DNA of 17,068 bases from contig DATECU010000291.1 of the NCBI GenBank assembly GCA_035286745.1, positions 1-17,068 of the forward strand, given 5' to 3'. The position numbers and the translations under genes were made by a program. Shown piece after piece: positions 5,666 through 12,592 of the stretch. The notes beneath the pieces were generated by a model. It was not told the origin of the DNA, did no database searches, and was given only the letters and a program-made list of their open reading frames with translations. How positions within the stretch are numbered: position 1 is the stretch's first letter; each line of letters begins with the position of its first letter. Origin of the DNA: DATECU01 sp035286745. GTDB taxonomy: Bacteria > Acidobacteriota > Vicinamibacteria > Fen-336.

Positions 5666-7351
5666 TTGGCAGCTCTCGCCCCCGGATCCAGCTTCGGCCC
5701 TTACCGCATCATGGAACCGCTCGGCCGCGGGGGCATGGCCTCGGTCTACAAGGCCTACGAAGCCGCACTCGATCGCTACGTGGCCGTGAAGGTGCTGCCC
5801 GCCGAGTTCCTGCACGACCCCACCTTCGCCGAGCGGTTCCGCCGCGAGGCCAAGGTGGTGGCCCGCCTCGAGCACCCGAACATCATCCCCATCTTCGCCT
5901 TCGACATCGAGCAGGGCACACCGTGGATGGCGATGCGAATGATCGGCGGTGGCTCGCTGTCGGCGATCCTCAAGCAGGGCCCGCTTCCCAACGACCGCAT
6001 CGTGGCCATCCTGGCGGGGGTGGCGGCCGCCCTCGACTACGCCCACGGCAAGGGCGCCATCCACCGCGACGTGAAGCCCCAGAACGTGCTGCTGGACGAA
6101 GACGGGCGGGTGTACCTGGCCGACTTCGGCATCGCGCGCATGGTGGAGGTCGGCGGCGGCCTCACCCAGACCGGCATGATCAGCGGCACCCCGCAGTACA
6201 TGGCTCCCGAGCAGGCCACGGCCCAGAACGTCGATCACCGGGCGGACATCTACGCCCTGGGGATCATGGCCTACGAGATGTTCACGGGCCACGTCCCGTT
6301 CTCCGCCGATACGCCGGTGGCGGTGCTGATGAAGCACGTGCAGGAGCCGATGCCGCTGCCCCCGCCGGGTTCGGTGCCGGAGCCGGTGGTGCGAGCGATC
6401 CTGAAGTGCACCGCCAAGCAGCCGGCCGACCGCTGGGGCACCGGCATGGAGTTCGCTCACGCGCTGCAAGAGGGGCTGGGGCTCATGCCCACGGCTGTGG
6501 TCCCGGCACTGGGCAGGATGACGCCCGGGCGTGGCACCACCGCGGTGGCCGCGACGGCGGTGGGCCAGACCTACGTAACGGCGCCGCGTACGGGCCCCGG
6601 CATGACGGCTCCCGGCGGCATGCAGGCGGCCGGGCCAGCGCCGAAGGGCCGCTCCGGTCTCATCGCCCTGGCCATCGCCGGGGGCATCGGTGTCCTCGCC
6701 TTGGCGGGCGGCGTGCTGGCGCTCGTGCTCTGGTCCCAGAGCCAGCCCGAGATTCCCCCGCCGGAACCCGCGGGCGAGGAGACACCGGTCACCGTCCCAC
6801 CCCTGACGCAGCCCCCCGGCACCATGCCGGAGCCAGCGACCGACGCCGAGCCGGCGCTCCCCCCGATCACCCTACCTCCGGTCACCACGCCGGCGGCCAC
6901 GCCCCGTCCCTCCTCGGCTACTCCCAGGCCCACGATCACGTTCGGGACCACGCCGCCCACCACCGCGGCCACCCCCGAACCGGTACACGAGACCGTACCG
7001 ACCCCGCCGCCGGCGCCGAAGAAGGTGGGGTATCCCTTCAGGCTCGGCGCACCGGTGGGCATCCCACAGCTGGTCTCCGGCCCCACCACCCTGAAGAGCG
7101 TCCTCTTCAAGCAGTCGGGGGACGAGCTGCAAGTGGAAGCCGAAGCCAAGGTCGGCGATGGCAAGGATCAGAAGGTGACGGTGAACCTCGCGCTCCTGGA
7201 CGGTGAGGGCCGAACGGTGATGAAGGGGCAGGGAACCAGCGGCATCGAGGAGGGCGAAACCAGCAAGGTCAAGTTCAAGCTCAAGCTGAGCGGGGGCGCT
7301 CTCGGGTCCATCGTCGGGTTCGAGGTCTTCCTCTCCTCGGTTCCCGACTAG
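5666..7351 (+). CDS. Membrane-anchored eukaryotic-type Ser/Thr protein kinase with extracytoplasmic domain
   Basis: A 561-residue PknB-like receptor kinase. The cytoplasmic kinase domain (about 13-270) has the glycine loop GRGGMASVY (20-28), Lys42 in VAVKV, Glu61, the catalytic HRDVKPQN (133-140), DFG (153-155) and the GTPQYMAPEQ segment (174-183), so it should be active. A single membrane helix (about 332-355) leads to a proline/threonine-rich linker (about 361-453) and a roughly 105-residue C-terminal domain (454-561) outside the membrane, which has no PASTA repeats and looks beta-rich; it may sense a ligand. The start is placed at TTG 5666 because AGGAGG (5657-5662) and GGGAGG (5649-5654) precede it and a -10 lies at 5631; the longer reading from 5588/5591 adds 25-26 residues without family similarity. 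The chorismatase gene follows after 20 bp. Confidence 0.9.
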   Translation: MAALAPGSSFGPYRIMEPLGRGGMASVYKAYEAALDRYVAVKVLPAEFLHDPTFAERFRREAKVVARLEHPNIIPIFAFDIEQGTPWMAMRMIGGGSLSAILKQGPLPNDRIVAILAGVAAALDYAHGKGAIHRDVKPQNVLLDEDGRVYLADFGIARMVEVGGGLTQTGMISGTPQYMAPEQATAQNVDHRADIYALGIMAYEMFTGHVPFSADTPVAVLMKHVQEPMPLPPPGSVPEPVVRAILKCTAKQPADRWGTGMEFAHALQEGLGLMPTAVVPALGRMTPGRGTTAVAATAVGQTYVTAPRTGPGMTAPGGMQAAGPAPKGRSGLIALAIAGGIGVLALAGGVLALVLWSQSQPEIPPPEPAGEETPVTVPPLTQPPGTMPEPATDAEPALPPITLPPVTTPAATPRPSSATPRPTITFGTTPPTTAATPEPVHETVPTPPPAPKKVGYPFRLGAPVGIPQLVSGPTTLKSVLFKQSGDELQVEAEAKVGDGKDQKVTVNLALLDGEGRTVMKGQGTSGIEEGETSKVKFKLKLSGGALGSIVGFEVFLSSVPD

Positions 7352-7371
7352 TTGCCTTAGAATCTCCACGC

Positions 7372-8316
7372 ATGGCGATCGCTCGCAGCACTTCCCCGGC
7401 CTCGGTCATCGAGGTCTCGCCGACCACAACCCCAGCTCCGCCACCCTGGGTCTTCGACCTTCTCGGCAACGCGCCGTTTGAGGACGTGTCGAGCTGGCAC
7501 GAAGCGGCCCGGGTGAGCGCGGCACGCACCCCAGCGCTGGCCGCCGTTCGGGTCCTGGTGCCCGGGATCCGAGCCATGGACATCTTGACCCTGCAGCAGG
7601 TGGTGGCCGAGGCGTACCAGAGCGTGTTCGAGCAGCTCCGGGTGGGACCGGCTCCGTGGCCGGTGCGCTTCTGGGCCTTCATCCCTGGCATCCATGCCGT
7701 CATGAGCCCGGGGCTCGATCGCTACATGGTCTTCAACGCCGGCCGCTTCGCCGCCTACTCAGCCTGGTGCGGGGGGCGCGAGGCGTTCAGCAAGTCGGTG
7801 CCGACCGCCTCGGCGGTGGGGACCTGGGGAGAAGACCTGGTGCTCTACTGCCTGGCGGCCGCCGCGCCGGCGACGCCGGCGGAGAACCCCCGGCAGATCC
7901 CCGCCTATCGCTATTCGCGCAAGTACGGGCCCATGCCACCCTGCTTCGCCCGCAGCACGCTGGTGCAAGTGACCGGCGCCCCGCTGCTCCTGGTGGGCGG
8001 CACCGCCAGCATTCGCGGCGAGGACTCCATGCACGTGGACCACCTGGAGGCGCAGGCTGGGGAGACCTTCCGCAACCTGGCGGCTCTGGTCCGTTCGGCG
8101 CTGGGTGGAGACGGCGACGACAGCGACCTGGAACAGGGTCCGTGGCTGGACCGCTTCCGGGACCTGCGCATCTACCACCCGCGTCTCGCCGACCGCGGGT
8201 CCATTCTGTCCTCGGTCCAGGAGCGCTTCCGCTCCCTGAGGCGGGTCGAGCTGATCAGCGCCGAGCTGTGCCGGGCCGAGCTGCTGGTCGAGATCGAAGG
8301 CTTGGCGGAAGCCTGA
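7372..8316 (+). CDS. Chorismatase of the FkbO/Hyg5/XanB2 family
   Basis: A 314-residue enzyme with the conserved sequences of chorismate-cleaving chorismatases: FWAFIPGIHA and LDRYMVFNAGRFAAYSAW (100-132), GGREAFSKSVPTASAVG (134-150), GEDLV (153-157), ENPRQIPAYRYSRKYGPMPPCFARST (171-196), GGTASIRGEDSMH (209-221) and CRAELLVEIEG (300-310). Family members split chorismate into pyruvate plus a dihydroxycyclohexadienoate (FkbO), 3-hydroxybenzoate (Hyg5) or 3-/4-hydroxybenzoate (XanB2). As I recall, a Cys seven residues before the catalytic Glu marks the Hyg5/XanB2 side; Cys300 and Glu307 have that spacing, so hydroxybenzoate is my favoured product. It lies 20 bp after the kinase gene; there is no Shine-Dalgarno, and TAGAAT (7358-7363) could be a -10 giving a nearly leaderless transcript. 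In Xanthomonas the product feeds pigment and ubiquinone synthesis. Confidence 0.85.
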   Translation: MAIARSTSPASVIEVSPTTTPAPPPWVFDLLGNAPFEDVSSWHEAARVSAARTPALAAVRVLVPGIRAMDILTLQQVVAEAYQSVFEQLRVGPAPWPVRFWAFIPGIHAVMSPGLDRYMVFNAGRFAAYSAWCGGREAFSKSVPTASAVGTWGEDLVLYCLAAAAPATPAENPRQIPAYRYSRKYGPMPPCFARSTLVQVTGAPLLLVGGTASIRGEDSMHVDHLEAQAGETFRNLAALVRSALGGDGDDSDLEQGPWLDRFRDLRIYHPRLADRGSILSSVQERFRSLRRVELISAELCRAELLVEIEGLAEA

Positions 8317-8341
8317 GGACCCGGCCGGCTGCCTCCGCGCC

Positions 8342-8797
8342 TTACGGCACCGCGTCGATTCGGATGCGGAGCTTCTTGGCCCGATCCAGGCCGTACTTCA
8401 GCGTGGACAGGGACACGTGGGCGTGCTGGAACTTCTCGTCGTCCCCCAGGTCCTCCGACCCGTTGTAGCCGTCGATGATCCGGTCCTGCTCGTCCAGCCA
8501 GTGGATCTTCAGCTCGGCTTTCCAGTCCTTGGAGGCGGTGTTCGAGTACTCGATCTGGATCTGCACCGTCTCCAGATACTCGCTGTTGCCCGGGCGAAAG
8601 ATCTTCGACTTGGAGACCAGACCTTCCTTGCTCGCGATGCGTATGCGGTGGAGGGTAACCGGCCCCTCCTCGACCTTGAGCTCGTACCAGCGATCCACCT
8701 CAAAGGGCACGGTCTTGCTGACCGACTCGGCCCGAACGGCGGACGCGCTGGCGGTGAGAGCAACGGCGACGGCTGCGTGGAACAGGACAGGGCGCAT
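8342..8797 (-). CDS. Small secreted protein of unknown function
   Basis: A 151-residue protein that I do not recognise. Residues 1-23 are a Sec signal peptide ending in VRA, with cleavage likely before Glu24. The mature part alternates charged and hydrophobic residues (VEEGPVTLHRIRIAS, LETVQIQIEYSN, KAELKIHWLDEQDRIIDGYNG), which suggests a small all-beta sandwich; it has no cysteine and no membrane segment. The start at 8797 is chosen because AGGAGA stands six bases before it and the signal peptide begins there; the same frame is open further upstream but without family or signal features. It is divergent from the large outer-membrane protein gene at 8879 (81 bp between starts) and convergent with the chorismatase gene (25 bp). 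A periplasmic role linked to the divergent gene is possible but only inferred. Confidence 0.75.
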   Translation of the reverse strand: MRPVLFHAAVAVALTASASAVRAESVSKTVPFEVDRWYELKVEEGPVTLHRIRIASKEGLVSKSKIFRPGNSEYLETVQIQIEYSNTASKDWKAELKIHWLDEQDRIIDGYNGSEDLGDDEKFQHAHVSLSTLKYGLDRAKKLRIRIDAVP

Positions 8798-8840
8798 AGG
8801 TGTCTCCTTTCGGCGAACGGGATGCAATCCTAACCCAACC

Positions 8841-8869
8841 TTGAGCCCCGCCGGAGCGCGTGCTACCGT
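8841..8869 (+). promoter_or_regulatory. Promoter of the large outer-membrane protein gene
   Basis: TTGAGC (8841-8846), a 17-bp spacer and TACCGT (8864-8869), the latter preceded by TGC as in an extended -10. The predicted start near 8876 is about three bases before the ATG at 8879, so the mRNA would be almost leaderless; there is no Shine-Dalgarno. Confidence 0.5.
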
Positions 8870-8878
8870 AGGCGCCCG

Positions 8879-11827
8879 ATGAAGCGCGCCCCTTTCCTCC
8901 TCGCCGTGACCCTGGCCCTGCTGCCGCAGACCGTCCAGGCCTCGGTCTTCCGCGGCCTCGGTGTGACCGAAACCCTGCGCGGGGAGCCAATCCTGGCCCC
9001 CGCTCTTGACGCCGCTCGCCTCACGCCCCTCCACGTCCCCGTGTTCGTCCGCGTGCAGCTCACCCGCCAGGAGATCGAGCCCACTCCCGGCCAGCTCGAC
9101 CTCTCGCCGCTGGAGGCCCGAATGCGCCTCTACGGTGGCCGCGGCATCCCGGTGGTCCTGGCCCTTTCCGGCTTCCCGGTCAAGCCCGAGGACGCCGAAT
9201 CCTGGCGCCTCTTGCTTCGCGGCCTGGTTCAGCGCCGCTGGGCCAAGGCCTACGAGTTCGCGCTGCCCGGCCCGGTCGAGGCCCGCCCCGACCCCAAGGA
9301 CCTCGCCTACCTGCTGAAGCTCAGCGCGGTGGCGGTCCGCGGGGAGGACAAGGACGCCCTGGTGATCGCCGGGGACCTGACGCTTGGCGATCTCCCCTGG
9401 CTAGAGCGCCTGTTCGGCGAGGACGTGGCCGCCTACCTCGACGGCGTAGCGGTGACCGCGGCGTCGGCGCCCGCCGGGGCCAGCGACCTCGCTCCCTTGG
9501 CCGGGCTGCTGGAACGGGAGGATGCCTCGGCGGAGATCCTGATCTCCGGGCACGAGACCCCTGGCGAGCCCGCGATGGCGGCCCAGGGCGTTCTGGAGCG
9601 GCAACTGGCCGACCTCGCCGGCAAGCTCACCACCATTCACAGCGTCAGCCCCGCGAGCCTCCCCAGGGTTCTCGCCGCCGCCGCCTCCATCAAGGACGTC
9701 CTCACCTCCGAGGTGGTGACCCTGGACGAGAAGACCGCCGGCCTCAAGCTCACCCTGGACGGCCAGGAGGTGACCGATCGCATCCGCCACCGCCTGCTCT
9801 ACAACGCCACCAGCTTCGCCACCTACCTCATCTATCAGGGCGAAGCCGTGGGCCGGGTCAGCGTCGAGCTCGCGGAGTCCACCGGCAAGCCCCCGGTGGT
9901 GCGCGACCCGCTCCGAGCCACCCAAGAAGCGGCCAAGGCCTTCGCCTGGAACCCGGACACCAAGCGCTCGCGTGCCGAGGTCCCGCTGGCCGACCGGCCG
10001 CTGCTGCTCGATTTCAACTACGGGGGCGATGCCGGCTACACGGCTCGGGCGGAAGTGAGCGGGTCGATCCTCCCCACCGTCGCCGAGATCATCGCCCGCC
10101 ATCAGCAGGCCCAGTCGGCCCAGGACGCGATCGTCCAGAGCTACCTGGCCGACGCTCGCATGGAACAGCACTTTCGCCCGTCGCCGACCGACGCCGGCTA
10201 CGACGTGGTGACCGAGAACCGCTTCTACTTCGACAGCAGCGGAGCCGAGTGGGAGGAGCTGTCCTTCACCCTGAACGGCTCCAAGTGGGGACCCAAGCGC
10301 CCTCCCATCCCGCTCTTGCAGCCGGAGAAGGTGCTGTCGCTGCCCCTCGACCTGCGCCTCAACAAGGACTACACCTATCGACTAGGCGGCGAGGAGCGGG
10401 TTCAGAATCGAGACTGCTACGCGGTGCGTTTCGATCCCCTAGACGACACCCGCTCGCTCTACCGCGGCACCGTCTGGATCGACAAGGAGACCTATCACAA
10501 GGTCAAGGTTCAGGCGGTGCAGAACCACCTCTCGCCGCCGGTGGTGTCGAACGAGGAGATCCAGACCTTCAGCCCGCAGGGCTCGACCGCCGGGCGCGCC
10601 CTCTGGCTCTTCAGCCACCTGAAGGGCCGACAGATCATGCTGGTGGCGGGACGCAACCTGCTGGTGGAACGCGAGGTCGCCTTCTCCAACTTCCGGATCA
10701 ACGCCCCCGACTTCGAGGCCTTGCGGGCCGCCTCGCGGGCCACCGACCACGTGATGTACCGCGACACCGACCAAGGACTGCGCTACTTCGTGAAGAAAGA
10801 GGGCCAGCGGGTGGTGCAGGACCGCCCCACCACCAAGGCCAAGGCTCTGGCGGTGGGGACCATCATCGATCCCTCTTACGACTACCCGCTGCCCATGCTG
10901 GGCCTGAACTACCTGGACTTCGAGTTCCTGGGCCGGAAGGACAGCCAGCTCGCCGTCCTCTACGCCGGGATCCTGGCTCTGGTCAACGTCCAGCGGCCCA
11001 AGCTGATTGGTGAGCATACCGATGCCAGCTTCGACCTCTTCGCCATCGCGGTGGCCAGCAACGACAAGGTCTATGACGGCGCCGGCGAACGCGAGCGGGA
11101 CCGGCTGAAGGGCCGACCTTTCTCCCTTGGCCTCAACCTCGGCCATCAGCTCACCGACTTCCAGAAGCTCACCCTGAGCTACCAGTTCCGCTACGACGCC
11201 TTCGGACTCGACGACGCCACCACGCCGGGCTTTCGGCTGCCGGAGAGCACGGCCACCCACGGCTTCGGCCTGGCTTACGAGTGGCGGCGGGCCGGCTACT
11301 CCCTCACCAGCTCGGGTTATGCGTATCGCCGCGGCTCCTGGTCGGCCTGGGGCGACGGCACCACCGATTTCGACCCCGACACCCGGAACTACGAGAAGTA
11401 CGCGGCCAGCCTCTCCAAGGACTTCTTCTTCCAGGCCGTGCACAAGATCCACCTGAACGCCGCCTACTTCGGGGGCCGCCACCTCGACCGCTTCAGCACC
11501 TACCAGTTCGGCCTGTTCGACGAGAATCGGATGCACGGCGTGCCCTCGTCGGGCGTGCGCTTTTCCGAGCTGGCGATGGTGAGAGCCCAGTACTCCTTCA
11601 ACCTCTTCGACCAGTACCGGCTCGACCTCTTCCTCGACCAGGCTCTGGGCCGGGCCCCGGAGCGGGCCAAGGACTGGCAGAACATAACCGGGACCGGAAT
11701 CAGCGTGAACCTGCGCGGGCCGTGGCACACGATGATCCGGGCCGACCTCGGCAAGAGCTTCCTGCCGGACCTGTACGCGGGTTCCGGCACCTTCACGGCC
11801 CAGATCATGGTTCTGAAACCACTGTGA
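8879..11827 (+). CDS. Exported fusion: glycosidase-like barrel, LolA-like domain, outer-membrane beta-barrel
   Basis: A 982-residue protein in three parts after a Sec signal (1-21). Residues about 25-275 resemble a glycoside-hydrolase TIM barrel of the GH39/GH42 kind (EIEPTPGQLDLSPLEARM at 65-82, GIPVVLALSGFP at 89-100, DPKDLAYLLKLSAVAV at 138-153, then LVIAGDL, YLDGVAVT). The place where the acid/base NEP motif is expected reads YEFALPGPVEA (125-135), and the nucleophile region reads ILISGHET (220-227), so the domain is probably not a classical hydrolase. Residues about 400-565 resemble LolA/LppX lipoprotein-carrier folds (RVQNRDCYAVRFDP, YRGTVWIDKETYHKVKVQAV). From about 660 to 982 alternating aromatic beta-strands look like an outer-membrane barrel ending in MVLKPL. 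The stop overlaps the methyltransferase start (GTGA). The function is unknown; a lipid-handling or export role at the outer membrane is inferred. Confidence 0.8.
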   Translation: MKRAPFLLAVTLALLPQTVQASVFRGLGVTETLRGEPILAPALDAARLTPLHVPVFVRVQLTRQEIEPTPGQLDLSPLEARMRLYGGRGIPVVLALSGFPVKPEDAESWRLLLRGLVQRRWAKAYEFALPGPVEARPDPKDLAYLLKLSAVAVRGEDKDALVIAGDLTLGDLPWLERLFGEDVAAYLDGVAVTAASAPAGASDLAPLAGLLEREDASAEILISGHETPGEPAMAAQGVLERQLADLAGKLTTIHSVSPASLPRVLAAAASIKDVLTSEVVTLDEKTAGLKLTLDGQEVTDRIRHRLLYNATSFATYLIYQGEAVGRVSVELAESTGKPPVVRDPLRATQEAAKAFAWNPDTKRSRAEVPLADRPLLLDFNYGGDAGYTARAEVSGSILPTVAEIIARHQQAQSAQDAIVQSYLADARMEQHFRPSPTDAGYDVVTENRFYFDSSGAEWEELSFTLNGSKWGPKRPPIPLLQPEKVLSLPLDLRLNKDYTYRLGGEERVQNRDCYAVRFDPLDDTRSLYRGTVWIDKETYHKVKVQAVQNHLSPPVVSNEEIQTFSPQGSTAGRALWLFSHLKGRQIMLVAGRNLLVEREVAFSNFRINAPDFEALRAASRATDHVMYRDTDQGLRYFVKKEGQRVVQDRPTTKAKALAVGTIIDPSYDYPLPMLGLNYLDFEFLGRKDSQLAVLYAGILALVNVQRPKLIGEHTDASFDLFAIAVASNDKVYDGAGERERDRLKGRPFSLGLNLGHQLTDFQKLTLSYQFRYDAFGLDDATTPGFRLPESTATHGFGLAYEWRRAGYSLTSSGYAYRRGSWSAWGDGTTDFDPDTRNYEKYAASLSKDFFFQAVHKIHLNAAYFGGRHLDRFSTYQFGLFDENRMHGVPSSGVRFSELAMVRAQYSFNLFDQYRLDLFLDQALGRAPERAKDWQNITGTGISVNLRGPWHTMIRADLGKSFLPDLYAGSGTFTAQIMVLKPL

Positions 11828-12564
11828 GCAACCCTCCCCTCAAGCCCCATCCCACCCTGGCCCAGCACTACGGCAGCGACGAGAAGCGCCAGGGCTATGT
11901 CGACGGGCTGTTCGACGCCTCGGCTCCCCACTACGACTGGATCTGCCGGGTGATGTCGTTGGGCTCCGGCCAGACCTACCGCAAGGACGCTCTGCTCCGC
12001 GCCGGCCTCAAGCCCGGCCAGCGGGTGCTCGACGTGGCCACCGGGACCGGCCTGGTCGCCCGCTCGGCTTTCCAGATCACCGGAGACGCGCGATCCGTGA
12101 TCGGCCTCGATCCCTCGGCTGGCATGTTGCAGGAGTGCCGGCGGCAGCTTCCGGTGTCCCTGGTTCAGGGTCGAGGGGAAGCCCTCCCCTTTCCCTCCCA
12201 GCACTTCGACTTCCTGAGCATGGGTTATGCGCTCCGTCACGTCCCCGACCTGCACCTGGCCTTTGCCGAGTACCATCGGGTGTTGCGCACCGGCGGGTCG
12301 GTGCTGATCCTGGAGATCACCCGTCCCCGCTCCAAGGCGGGCATGGTGGCGACCCGCTTCTACCTCAAGACCGTGGTGCCGCTGATCACCCGCTGGGGCA
12401 CCCACTCGAGCCAGGCGGAGCACCTCATGAAGTACTACTGGGACACCATCGAGGGCTGCGTGCCGCCGGAGACCATCCTCTCCGCGCTGCGCGATGTGGG
12501 CTTCGCCGACGTGCAGCGGAAGGTGATGGGCGGCATCTTGAGCGAGTATCGGGGGAGGAAGTAG
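11824..12564 (+). CDS. UbiE/MenG-like SAM-dependent methyltransferase
   Basis: A 246-residue class I methyltransferase. The SAM-binding motif I is VLDVATGTGLVA (68-79), followed by IGLDPSAGML (93-102), the motif LPFPSQHFDF (121-130) and YALRHVPD (135-142) with HRVLRTGGSVLILE (151-164), the order seen in the UbiE/MenG/COQ5 C-methylases of quinone synthesis. The N-terminal YDWICRVMSLGSG segment (38-49) also fits, but the C-terminal part (MKYYWDTIEGCVPPETIL) departs from true UbiE, so a phenolic or lipid substrate other than a quinone is possible. It starts at GTG 11824, overlapping the stop of the outer-membrane protein gene as GTGA, so the two proteins are made together. No other quinone genes are nearby. 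A hydroxybenzoate-derived substrate would link it to the chorismatase upstream; that is inference. Confidence 0.85.
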   Translation: MSNPPLKPHPTLAQHYGSDEKRQGYVDGLFDASAPHYDWICRVMSLGSGQTYRKDALLRAGLKPGQRVLDVATGTGLVARSAFQITGDARSVIGLDPSAGMLQECRRQLPVSLVQGRGEALPFPSQHFDFLSMGYALRHVPDLHLAFAEYHRVLRTGGSVLILEITRPRSKAGMVATRFYLKTVVPLITRWGTHSSQAEHLMKYYWDTIEGCVPPETILSALRDVGFADVQRKVMGGILSEYRGRK

Positions 12565-12577
12565 GACCGCTGGTCCT
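12563..12577. terminator. Hairpin between convergent genes
   Basis: AGGACC (12563-12568) and GGTCCT (12572-12577) form a perfect 6-bp stem with a 3-base loop. It begins inside the methyltransferase stop codon and lies 15 bp from the stop of the convergent solute-binding protein gene, so it could terminate both directions. There is no T-run. Confidence 0.35.
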
Positions 12578-12592
12578 GGTCGTCGGCGCCCG

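Noticed and set aside
5923..7206. 427-codon plus-strand frame inside the kinase gene
   Set aside because: It overlaps the well-supported kinase in another frame and has low-complexity Arg/Gly/Pro sequence.
8317..8341. Intrinsic terminator between the chorismatase and the small secreted protein gene
   Set aside because: Only an imperfect GC-rich pairing around 8305-8343 is possible, with no T-run on either strand.
10439..11728. 429-codon minus-strand open frame
   Set aside because: It is antisense to the large outer-membrane protein gene, has Val/Glu/Gly-rich shadow composition and no family similarity or start signal.
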